Assembly (NCBI RefSeq): GCF_024347495.1 | Contig: NZ_AP025491.1 | Location: 434,001-498,000, forward strand | Source: Vibrio gallaecicus | Lineage (GTDB): Bacteria; Pseudomonadota; Gammaproteobacteria; Enterobacterales; Vibrionaceae | Direction: 5' to 3' | DNA: 64,000 nucleotides | Shown here: positions 16,507 to 23,825 of the stretch, piece after piece | Position numbering within the stretch: the first letter of the stretch is position 1 | Layout: every line of letters begins with the position of its first letter | Program-made: the position numbers and the translations under genes | Notes under the pieces: model-generated | What the model saw: the letters and a program-made list of their open reading frames with translations, nothing else | Told to the model about the DNA's origin: nothing | Databases searched by the model: none

Positions 16507-18266
16507 GACGGTTCCTCAACTGAAGTATGCTGCGCGTTGTTAATTGGGCACTCGTTAATATCTTGCTCGGTGACCGACCCAGCGATGGATCGAGTCTCAG
16601 GTGCTGAATCGGGTTTGTTTATGTCGACTTGCACTAAAGTGGGCTGAGTGGATTCAACCGATATTTTGTCAAGAACACCGTCTAAATCCCCGATAGTTTC
16701 AACATGCAAATATGCAGTGTTAAACGCCTCTGCTAGCGCTTTATAATTCCATGATGGAAGACCGTTAAAAGGGGCAAGTTGGTCGCCTGATGTTAATGCA
16801 CAGCTATCAACAGATGATTGTTCAATGGCATAAACATCGTTTGTCATAACAAAAACTACGCTATTAGAATGATGTTTGGATAGCGTGGACAGGGCTTGGC
16901 ACATCATCATTAGCCCGCCGTCTCCAGTAACCACAATACTTTGGCGTTGGCTCGCCATAGAAATACCAAGGGCGCAGCCAGTTTCATGACCGATTGATCC
17001 CCATGCGTCGTCACAGATAAAATGGCTTTCATTAAATCCGGACAAACGCGCAGCCATATTTAGCGATGAACTTTCACCTAATATGAGGTTACTGTTTTGG
17101 ATAGTATCGTTATGCTCAAGTGCCCGTTGATAGGCTGAAAAAAAAACTTCATAAGTGATTTTTTCATGATGTTCGGGGAAAGGAAGTCGATTATCGTTAA
17201 GTAACGTAGAACACCAGTTAGTAATTGGAGAAGGCGACTTGAAGCCATAGGTCAACTGGTCAATAGTATCGACTAAACTAACCTGCAAATAAGGGTCATT
17301 CTTTTCGCCTAGTGCATCATTCATATTCACTCTGATGAGTTGATTTTGTTTGTGTTGAAGCAGGGAGAGGTAATCGTCAGTGAACATAGCGCCTAACGCT
17401 AGAATAAAGTCAGCCTCTTCGATTATGTCTAGGGTAGCTTGGCTGGACGCCTCTCCAGAATATGTTCCAATAAAATTCTCTTTTCCTACTCCATGAGCTT
17501 CACTTATCAGTGATTTCGCTAGGGTAGTGGTCGTATACGGAATATTTAATGTTTCGATGAGTGTCGTGATTTCTTGCTGGAGACCAAGACGCGAGAGCTC
17601 TATCCCGAGCATAAGCAGCGGGCGTTTTGCTTGGCGCAGCTGGTGCTCTATTGCGGTTATTAAATTTGTTTGCATCGCTTTGGAAGGAGCAAGCGTGATT
17701 TGTGACAATGGCTGACGTGGGGGCGGTACTAATTCTCCCCAGACGTTTTGCCAGGCTTCAAGGTATATTGGACGTCGGTGTAGCAGAGCGGCTTCTAAGG
17801 CGCTATCGATTTGTGCTGGAGCACTAACATGGTGACTAAGTATTTCCGCAGCAATGGTAACGTGTTCAAAAATGGTTTTGTCACAATCGGGATTGCCAAT
17901 TGAGTGGTGAAACTGTGCGTGGGTTTGTTGTAGTACTTTTCTATCATTTAATGAGGGGCTGGCTGTGATAACAACGATTGGGTTTCGTTCAACGTAGGCA
18001 CCAGCGATGGCATTTAATACATTAAAAGTGCCGACTCCATATTGGACTGAGACCGCACCAATACCTTTGAAGCGCGCATATCCGTCTGCAGCATAACCTG
18101 CGCCGAGTTCAGTTATGTCACCAACGGCGTCAATACCCTCGAAACGTTCTAAGGCTGTTATAAATTCTTCTACATAGTCGCCAGGCACTTGAAAGATTTT
18201 ATCAAGGTTTAGCTCTTTAAGACGTAACAACAAGTAATCGGCAACACTGATCCATTGAGTATTCAT
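16494..18266 (-). CDS. thiamine-diphosphate-dependent 2-oxoacid decarboxylase (PDC/IPDC type)
   Basis: A 590-residue ThDP enzyme of the pyruvate/indolepyruvate decarboxylase group. The N-terminal PYR domain has the activating Glu in ITELGAGYAADGYAR (about 47-61) and the HH pair in QFHHSIG (about 113-119) characteristic of decarboxylases rather than acetolactate synthases. The C-terminal PP domain has VVTGDGGLMMM and the downstream ND..AIEQ stretch for Mg-diphosphate. The last 30 residues extend past the usual end. It overlaps the 66-codon gene upstream by four bases and the FAD oxidase downstream by 13. The 2-oxoacid used is unknown. A dedicated decarboxylase is an unusual partner for a YcaO cluster. 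Confidence 0.86.
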   Translation of the reverse strand: MNTQWISVADYLLLRLKELNLDKIFQVPGDYVEEFITALERFEGIDAVGDITELGAGYAADGYARFKGIGAVSVQYGVGTFNVLNAIAGAYVERNPIVVITASPSLNDRKVLQQTHAQFHHSIGNPDCDKTIFEHVTIAAEILSHHVSAPAQIDSALEAALLHRRPIYLEAWQNVWGELVPPPRQPLSQITLAPSKAMQTNLITAIEHQLRQAKRPLLMLGIELSRLGLQQEITTLIETLNIPYTTTTLAKSLISEAHGVGKENFIGTYSGEASSQATLDIIEEADFILALGAMFTDDYLSLLQHKQNQLIRVNMNDALGEKNDPYLQVSLVDTIDQLTYGFKSPSPITNWCSTLLNDNRLPFPEHHEKITYEVFFSAYQRALEHNDTIQNSNLILGESSSLNMAARLSGFNESHFICDDAWGSIGHETGCALGISMASQRQSIVVTGDGGLMMMCQALSTLSKHHSNSVVFVMTNDVYAIEQSSVDSCALTSGDQLAPFNGLPSWNYKALAEAFNTAYLHVETIGDLDGVLDKISVESTQPTLVQVDINKPDSAPETRSIAGSVTEQDINECPINNAQHTSVEEPSWTI

Positions 18267-18463
18267 GATTGACTCCCTTCATAAGCACATTCTGTGACTT
18301 TATTGAGTGTGTCGGAGGAAGTATTCAACTGGTCAATTGAAGCTTTAACCGAACAATTCCATGCTCTGCAATCAACGGAGAAATGGTTGGCTTTCCATTC
18401 ATGCCAAGCTCCTCCAAATGGATCAATTCCCCCAACGATAGCAATATCAAGATCATCATTCAT
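18263..18463 (-). CDS. candidate RiPP precursor peptide
   Basis: A 66-residue peptide encoded first in the operon, ending in a four-base overlap with the decarboxylase start. The N-terminus MNDDLDIAIVGG resembles a double-glycine leader (acidic/hydrophobic stretch before GG at 11-12). The remainder holds a second GG (17-18), three Trp, three Cys (32, 37, 59) and a Ser/Thr-rich tail, that is, the residues YcaO-type enzymes modify. The ATG at 18463 is used; AAAGGA lies 14 bases upstream, a long spacing, and a TTG at 18487 would extend it by eight residues. It has no resemblance to any enzyme I know. Precursor status is inferred from size, position and composition; no C39 peptidase-exporter is visible in the window. 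Confidence 0.6.
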   Translation of the reverse strand: MNDDLDIAIVGGIDPFGGAWHEWKANHFSVDCRAWNCSVKASIDQLNTSSDTLNKVTECAYEGSQS

Positions 18464-19008
18464 TTCGATTCTATCCGTCCTTTTCAATGAACATCAAAAT
18501 GTACAGCAGGCGTTTTGTTATTCCATTACACCTTATTACAGCTTGGGGAATGTGAGGTTCAGGTTGCAATTTTTGAGGAGAGGAGAGGAGGATAACAAGC
18601 CAAGTAAACTTGCTGAATTCATGGCTACCAATCTCATTAAAGGATTAAAGGATTAAAGGATTAAAGGATTAAAGGATTAAAGCGACAAAGCAACGAAGCA
18701 GAAAAGCAGAAAGCACCTTAGTCTCTGAATCGTGATGTGTAATATCGTGTAATAGTTCTGAAGATTATCGGACGGTATATTCCTTGAAAGCGCGAACAAT
18801 GTACGTTTCCTAAAGGTTAGACGGTCTGCTAATAGCTAGACCAACAAGGAACACAATGTCTCGTGAACCTGACCCTATTAAATGCGATGAAGACGATTTG
18901 AACCAGATCTACAGTATTCGGTTGTCTTTTTATAAGCCATCGTGTCTGCGCAATATCAGCAAAGGGATAAGGTTTTTTGATCAACGGAGCTATATCAAGG
19001 AATCTCGA
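18464..19008. other. divergent intergenic region upstream of the YcaO operon
   Basis: About 545 bases between the minus-strand operon head and the signal peptide of the collar-domain protein. It contains a purine-rich GAGGAGAGGAGAGGAGG tract at about 18572-18590, the 8-bp tandem repeat at 18636-18682, and an open stretch from an ATG at 18856 (good AAGGA site) that runs in frame into the downstream gene. The operon promoter must lie here, but I could not assign -35/-10 boxes with confidence. Confidence 0.5.
18636..18682 (+). repeat. 8-bp tandem repeat (ATTAAAGG), 5.9 copies
   Basis: Five perfect ATTAAAGG units and a seven-base partial sixth. It lies about 170 bases upstream of the start of the candidate precursor gene, in the region that should hold the operon promoter, so copy-number change could alter promoter spacing. 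Confidence 0.93.
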
Positions 19009-19758
19009 ATGCGCATCAATAAATGGATATTTAAGCTAACACCAATAGCTGTAATGATTGGCATGTTCTCGCCTGGAAGTGCATCGGCGGGATGCAGCTC
19101 TGAACCATATATAGGGTCTATGTGTGTGACGGCTGCAAGTTACTGTCCCTCTTCCTATTATATGCAAGCAGACGGCGCACTTTTATATATCGATGACTAC
19201 ACAGCATTGTTCTCTCTTCTGGGGACTAATTTCGGTGGAGATGGCAGAGTCAATTTTAAGTTGCCAGATATGAGAGGTCGTACTGCGGTTGGTGTAGGTA
19301 CTGGCCCTAGTTTAAGTTTGATTCAACTTGGGGAAATGGGAGGGCATGAATCAATCCACCTCACGGAAGATAATTTACCGGCCCATACTCATAACGTTGG
19401 TAATGGCGTAGTAATGAATGTAAGCAATGCTAATGTCGATGTCGCCGTGGAAATTCCTCTATTTGCTGATCGTGGAACGAGTAATCAAGTACCAGCGAGC
19501 GGAGAAACTTTCTTGCACACGGTAGGTAAAGATAATGTGAGTGCTAATGAAGACGCTAAGATCTATGGGAACGGAGAGAGTGCGCAAGGGGCACATTTGG
19601 TTGGCACAGGTGCGGGTAAGTTACAGTTCAATCAAAACAACTTCATAACAGGTAAGGTTGATTCAACAGGAAAGGATGAGAAGCTTACAAACCGACAACC
19701 TTACGTTGGCTTAACTCATTGTATTGCGGTATTTGGGCTTTATCCTCCTAGACCGTAA
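19009..19758 (+). CDS. exported phage tail-collar-domain (microcystin-dependent-protein-like) protein
   Basis: About 249 residues from the ATG at 19009 (AAGGA seven bases upstream). There is a clear signal peptide, MRINKW then a hydrophobic core ending SASA, followed by a tail-collar domain: IGSMCVTAASYCPSSYYMQADG, LFSLLGTNFGGDGR, LPDMRGRTAVGVG and LPAHTHN are the family landmarks (the first is split IGSMCVTAASYC / PSSYYMQADG). Family members occur in phage tails and as free-standing bacterial proteins of unknown role. A second ATG at 18856 in frame, also with an AAGGA site, would add 51 residues ahead of the signal. It may be a leader ORF or relic. No phage genes are adjacent. Confidence 0.8.
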   Translation: MRINKWIFKLTPIAVMIGMFSPGSASAGCSSEPYIGSMCVTAASYCPSSYYMQADGALLYIDDYTALFSLLGTNFGGDGRVNFKLPDMRGRTAVGVGTGPSLSLIQLGEMGGHESIHLTEDNLPAHTHNVGNGVVMNVSNANVDVAVEIPLFADRGTSNQVPASGETFLHTVGKDNVSANEDAKIYGNGESAQGAHLVGTGAGKLQFNQNNFITGKVDSTGKDEKLTNRQPYVGLTHCIAVFGLYPPRP

Positions 19759-19807
19759 CTATTTTTTAGTTCAGATTAGTATAGCGCTCAGATTTGTACA
19801 CTTCATA

Positions 19808-20593
19808 TTAGTTGCTTTCTGATAAGTAAGTTTTCATGTTGCGGGCTATAATTTCATCCCGAATTTTACCTATGGCTTTCCACATTTTTTGGACTAACTC
19901 AGGGTTCTCTTTTGTGAATTTATGACTGAAGATGAGATAGTAATATTTTGTTGAGATAGGGGGAGTGATTTTTTCGATATTAGACAGTTCATTTTCTTTA
20001 ATGTAACTGTCGGCTATGTTGCTTTGAATGGCAACCGCGGCGATTCGTCTTTTCTTCAACATCGCGAACAATTGATCGGTACTTTCCATTTCAAGCGTGC
20101 TTATTTCATTTTTTTTCAATTTATTGATGATTGAAAAGCCGTTGTGAGCTCCAACAGGTCTATTCCCCACAGATTCTAGCTTTGTACCATCCCACTTTAC
20201 TTCTTGCTCTTTCAGCTTATAAAAAAAGTAATCCAATGTTGCGATGCGTAATGTGCTATCAACTTGTCCGTCTTTTACCGGATAATCCGCATACTTAGCA
20301 CGTTTCTGGTTGTAAGAAAAAATGAACCCACCATCCACCTGGTTGGCTTTCATATGATGAAGTACTCTTTTACCCGGCAGTCTTATATATTCGATGTTAA
20401 CGTTTAGTGTAGTCGCGGCGTGCTCTAGAATATCTATAGATAAACCAGGTGGTTTTGCAACAGAAGTACCATTGCCCATTTGAAATGGAAAGGATTCAAT
20501 GTCTGAGTAAGCAAGCTTTATCGTCTTTATTGAGGAGGCATGTGCAGCAATAGGATTCAGAAACATGACTAGTATTAAGAAGAGATAATGCAT
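19808..20593 (-). CDS. periplasmic solute-binding protein, family 3
   Basis: A 261-residue exported protein with a signal peptide (hydrophobic residues 2-18, AHA cleavage site) and a type 3 solute-binding domain. Landmarks are IKLAYSDIESFPF, PGLSIDILEHAATTLNV and the hinge segment ESVGNRPVGAHNGFSIINKL, then AMLKKRRIAAVAI. Vibrios carry many such lone proteins without permease genes, some acting as sensors or amino-acid binders. No transporter is next to it, so the ligand is unknown. The spacing to the TonB cluster (505 bases with a repeat) suggests independent transcription. Confidence 0.8.
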   Translation of the reverse strand: MHYLFLILVMFLNPIAAHASSIKTIKLAYSDIESFPFQMGNGTSVAKPPGLSIDILEHAATTLNVNIEYIRLPGKRVLHHMKANQVDGGFIFSYNQKRAKYADYPVKDGQVDSTLRIATLDYFFYKLKEQEVKWDGTKLESVGNRPVGAHNGFSIINKLKKNEISTLEMESTDQLFAMLKKRRIAAVAIQSNIADSYIKENELSNIEKITPPISTKYYYLIFSHKFTKENPELVQKMWKAIGKIRDEIIARNMKTYLSESN

Positions 20594-20920
20594 TGGTTCT
20601 TTCCCTAGATTTAATCTATGTATGTCAGTATAGAGTGTTTATATTGCAATATAGTTATACCAATTTAAGCACTGCTTCCCCAAGATACCCCTCATAGTTT
20701 ATTAATCTACATTACTCAGTGGTATCTCTAGTATTGATGGGGTTAATGTATTAATCGCTATAGTAAATATTATTTGTAATGAAATGAAGCGAATAGTGGA
20801 TTTTTGTTGCTCTCGAAACATCCATAAATGTTATCTGTATGCCTATCTACATTGTTGTGTAAATGTACTCGAAGATAAACCTTTGAACTACTTGAATTAC
20901 TACTTGGGCATTGTAAGGCT
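20594..20920. other. AT-rich intergenic region
   Basis: No gene seen. It is the likely promoter region of the minus-strand solute-binding protein near 20600-20650, followed by AT-rich DNA up to the 8-bp repeat array. Confidence 0.5.
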
Positions 20921-21000
20921 AGTTCATTAGTTCATTAGTTCATTAGTTCATTAGTTCATTAGTTCATTAGTTCATTAGTTCATTAGTTCATTAGTTCATT
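20921..21000 (+). repeat. 8-bp tandem repeat (AGTTCATT), exactly 10 copies
   Basis: Ten perfect consecutive AGTTCATT units with no interruption, about 100 bases downstream of the TPR gene stop. This is the longest and purest array in the window. Perfect homogeneity implies recent expansion or active slippage. Confidence 0.97.
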
Positions 21001-21098
21001 AACTGGATGATTTGGCTACATTGCTCAGCCACTTTATGTAAGCTCGACGACTTTACCGAAAATTTGGATGTTGTCGTTTGAATTTTGTTTTCACATGC

Positions 21099-22280
21099 TT
21101 ACTGCTGGGCATCATCCAAGTAGGCGATTTGCGCGAGCCATTGTTTGGCTGAACTATCGAATTTCCCACCTACTAAAGATGTGAGCAATGGTTTGGCTTC
21201 GTTATATTGGTGCAACTCAAAATGAGCAATTGCTTGTAAGAGTTGCCACCGTTTGTTTTTAGGCTCAAGAGTAAGAAGCTTATTTATTAGAGAGATAGCT
21301 TGCTCCCAACTCTGTTCTGCATAGGCTAATTGAGCTCTTGTTGCCAATGAGCTCTGGCTAGAAAGTGACTCTAGAAGTTGCATCGCTTCGTGTTGTTGGC
21401 GTGATCGCAGTAAAGCATGTAGCTTTAAAGTATTAGCCTTATCTTTATATTTTGCTGATGGCGTATAGCCATTAAGTGTCTGGTAAGCCAAGGCTGGAGT
21501 GTCAGTACCTAGCTGTAGCTGTGCTAATAAAATGCGCTGTTGCTCCGAGAGTTTTCCTAAATTATTAACGACAGAAAGAGCCGTGATCGCCTGACGCTTT
21601 TCTCCGTGTTGGACACTGGATTGTGCCAATCGAGACCAGTACTTGTCTTGATTAGGGTAGAGCGCTGTCACCTTGAGCAGCAAAGCCCGTTCCTTGCCAA
21701 AAGCTTCAAGTCGTTGGTAGCTGGCAAGCAGAAGTTGATAATGCTGTTGTGTTGCATCTAACCTTATTGCTTCTTTCATTATCATTACAGTTTGTTGCCA
21801 TTGCTCAATGTGATAAGCACTGTGCCCGGCAATGGTGTAAATAGCTGCGGTTTGTGATGCCGTGAGTGTGGGCTTTAAGGCGACGGATTCAGAAACATGC
21901 AAGTCTCGCCATGTATTGAATCTATCCAACGCATCAAAGTAACGCTGGTTTTGGTAGTTAAGCTGTACAGAAAGGCGTAAAAGTTGCTCTTTGTTAGCAA
22001 GATTTTCCGTGATCTTTAAAAGTTCATTCGTTCTATCAAGTGCGCATCTTACCATTTCAAGCTTTAAACAAGCCTGCAAATAAAGGCTCTTAGTAAGCTC
22101 TTTAGTTTCTGAATTTTCAGCTTGATGGTTATCGTGGAATCGAGCAAAACTATCGATACTTATGCTGTCACGTTCGAGAAAGTGGCTGAGTTTTTGGTAA
22201 CGCTCAAAAGTTTTAATGTCTACTTCTGCATGCGTCATGTAGCTAACCAAAGCTAACCATAGTAGGGCGAATTTTTTCAT
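21099..22280 (-). CDS. TPR protein of the TonB cluster
   Basis: A 393-residue tetratricopeptide protein with a signal peptide (KKFALLWLALVSYMTHA), so periplasmic. Repeated helical pairs with A/L/Y spacing typical of TPRs run from about 70 to the C-terminus. A TPR gene in this position, last in the order DUF3450-TtpC-ExbB-ExbD-TonB-TPR, is found in Vibrio TonB2-type clusters, where the protein is thought to assist TonB function. It begins four bases after the TonB stop, so it is co-translated. The specific role is not known. Confidence 0.82.
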   Translation of the reverse strand: MKKFALLWLALVSYMTHAEVDIKTFERYQKLSHFLERDSISIDSFARFHDNHQAENSETKELTKSLYLQACLKLEMVRCALDRTNELLKITENLANKEQLLRLSVQLNYQNQRYFDALDRFNTWRDLHVSESVALKPTLTASQTAAIYTIAGHSAYHIEQWQQTVMIMKEAIRLDATQQHYQLLLASYQRLEAFGKERALLLKVTALYPNQDKYWSRLAQSSVQHGEKRQAITALSVVNNLGKLSEQQRILLAQLQLGTDTPALAYQTLNGYTPSAKYKDKANTLKLHALLRSRQQHEAMQLLESLSSQSSLATRAQLAYAEQSWEQAISLINKLLTLEPKNKRWQLLQAIAHFELHQYNEAKPLLTSLVGGKFDSSAKQWLAQIAYLDDAQQ

Positions 22281-22284
22281 AATA

Positions 22285-22944
22285 TTAGCCCTCTAGGCTG
22301 TAATTGACAGTGACTTGCTGCCATTGTTCACCAGATTGTGGTGGCACAAACTTCCAACGCATGACGGATCTTAACGACGAACGAAGGAAAACCCCTTTAG
22401 GTATCTCTTCAATAACCTCATATTGGATCGCTTCGCCTTGCTGATTAATTAATAAAGAGAAAGTGATGTGACCTTCTATTCCGTTACGTTTTGCTTTTGT
22501 AGGATACTTTGGTGGAATTTGGTAAGTCGGCTTTGCCATTACCACGTTCGACTGAAAATCACTTCCTTGTTGTACTCCTTGCCCAGAAAAAGAAAAATCA
22601 AACGTTAGGTGGATATCAATTTCATCACTTGGCTTAAATGTCACTTCTGGCAGTGTTACTAAGCTCTCAATATCTGGTATAGCAAAATTAATTAAAGCAG
22701 GGCGGCTAGGCGCGGAAGTCGGGGCAGAGGTTGCAACAATGGGCTTGCTTATAGCCGGTTCCTCTTGCTTTTTCTGAGAGGAAATTGTTTGAACATACGT
22801 TGTATGTAATGGACGAACTTTTTGATTTTTGTGTGTTGAGATTAATACGTGCAAAAGAGCGACCAACAACATGTTGATGAGTAAAGTCATCAGTAAAATA
22901 GCGAGCAACTTTGCTTTACTAGTCTTGGGTAGCGATAGCAACAT
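22285..22944 (-). CDS. tonB: TonB energy transducer (TonB2/TonB3 type)
   Basis: A 219-residue TonB. A single N-terminal transmembrane anchor (about 13-35) is followed by a short periplasmic linker and the C-terminal TonB domain: PPKYPTKAKRNGIEGHITFSLLI and VMRWKFVPP (the first split as PPKYPTKAKRNG / IEGHITFSLLI). It lacks the long Pro-Lys-rich spacer of E. coli TonB, as do Vibrio TonB2/TonB3. It transmits proton-motive force from ExbB-ExbD to outer-membrane receptors. It overlaps the ExbD gene by 26 bases. Next to a receptor-ABC-protease operon with its own Fur box, it probably serves that receptor in particular. Confidence 0.9.
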   Translation of the reverse strand: MLLSLPKTSKAKLLAILLMTLLINMLLVALLHVLISTHKNQKVRPLHTTYVQTISSQKKQEEPAISKPIVATSAPTSAPSRPALINFAIPDIESLVTLPEVTFKPSDEIDIHLTFDFSFSGQGVQQGSDFQSNVVMAKPTYQIPPKYPTKAKRNGIEGHITFSLLINQQGEAIQYEVIEEIPKGVFLRSSLRSVMRWKFVPPQSGEQWQQVTVNYSLEG

Positions 22945-23323
22945 TAGTTAGCCCTGATAAGCGCAGTGTGTCAATTACGGAGATAAGTGTACCGGTATCT
23001 AAGCTTCGGTCGGCATTGATAATGGCATTCGTCGTTTTGTTACCTAATAACTGGGCTTTTACTTGAAACTGCAATTGGCTTAGGTTGATGTTTTGTCCGT
23101 TAAACCAAATATTGTGCTCGCGATCGACACTGACAGTGAGTGTTTTTGATTCGGATTTTAATGTAGAACTAGAGGCGCTAGGTCTATCCACTTCTATGGC
23201 TGATTCCTTTTGGAAGTTGGCCGATAAAATAAAGAAGATCAGAAGGATAAACACGACGTCAATCAACGGAGTCAGGTCGACTTGAGGTGATTCCTCTCTA
23301 TCGGTGAAAGATTTAATTTTCAT
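22919..23323 (-). CDS. exbD: ExbD/TolR family proton-channel protein
   Basis: A 134-residue ExbD. The N-terminus has the family signature PQVDLTPLIDVVFILLIFF with the conserved membrane Asp (about residue 21) that carries protons, one transmembrane helix, and a periplasmic domain with a final DTLRLSGLTNVAIATQ helix-strand typical of ExbD. It forms the motor with the ExbB encoded just upstream (11-base overlap) and drives TonB. Confidence 0.92.
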   Translation of the reverse strand: MKIKSFTDREESPQVDLTPLIDVVFILLIFFILSANFQKESAIEVDRPSASSSTLKSESKTLTVSVDREHNIWFNGQNINLSQLQFQVKAQLLGNKTTNAIINADRSLDTGTLISVIDTLRLSGLTNVAIATQD

Positions 23324-23825
23324 GAAATTTCCATTTATTAGAATAGTGGTCGAGGAGCTTTTGATGCTGTCTTTTTAGGTTATAAGCCAAGTACATACCT
23401 GATAGGGCGGCAAGCAAGCCAGCTAAAGTCGTTAGCATAGCTTGGCTAATACCATTCGAGACGGCGCTGAGTACATCGTTACTATTGAGTTGCTCAAAAC
23501 AAGCCATCATTCCATCGACTGTGCCAAGCAGGCCAAGCATTGGAAGAATGCGAACAAATAAGCGAATTTCGTTAAGCCCTACGCTGAGGTACTGGCTAAT
23601 TTGGTTTACCCAACCCTGCCGTAAATAGTTACGTTCAGTTGAACTAATGTTGGCGTACTGAGTCAGTATTACTTCAATTTGCGAAGATAAATCGATATGT
23701 TTCAGCGAACGCAGACGTGAATAGCACTGAATGATTAGCCCCCACATTACAAGCGATATAAAACCAATAAACCACATGATAGGGTGGTCTATTGGTAAGC
23801 GAGCATTGATGAGTTGTTCTAACAT
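23313..23825 (-). CDS. exbB: ExbB/MotA-TolQ family motor protein
   Basis: A 170-residue short ExbB. Three membrane segments are visible: about 18-34, and the two long helices containing RILPMLGLLGTVDGMM and SQAMLTTLAGLLAALSGMYLAY, with the conserved LGLLGTV and TTLAG proton-path motifs. The short form without extended periplasmic region is typical of ExbB2/ExbB3 in Vibrio systems that also carry TtpC. It overlaps TtpC by seven bases and ExbD by 11. Confidence 0.9.
   Translation of the reverse strand: MLEQLINARLPIDHPIMWFIGFISLVMWGLIIQCYSRLRSLKHIDLSSQIEVILTQYANISSTERNYLRQGWVNQISQYLSVGLNEIRLFVRILPMLGLLGTVDGMMACFEQLNSNDVLSAVSNGISQAMLTTLAGLLAALSGMYLAYNLKRQHQKLLDHYSNKWKFHEN

Noticed and set aside
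18294..18656. 120-codon plus-strand frame opposite the candidate precursor gene
   Set aside because: No ribosome site; it reads through the tandem repeat and is explained as the antisense of the coupled peptide gene.
19009..19758. Prophage remnant based on the tail-collar domain
   Set aside because: No other phage gene nearby, and the protein has a signal peptide, which phage tail proteins lack.
20921..21000. CRISPR-like array
   Set aside because: Direct 8-bp units with no spacers and no cas genes; a simple tandem repeat.
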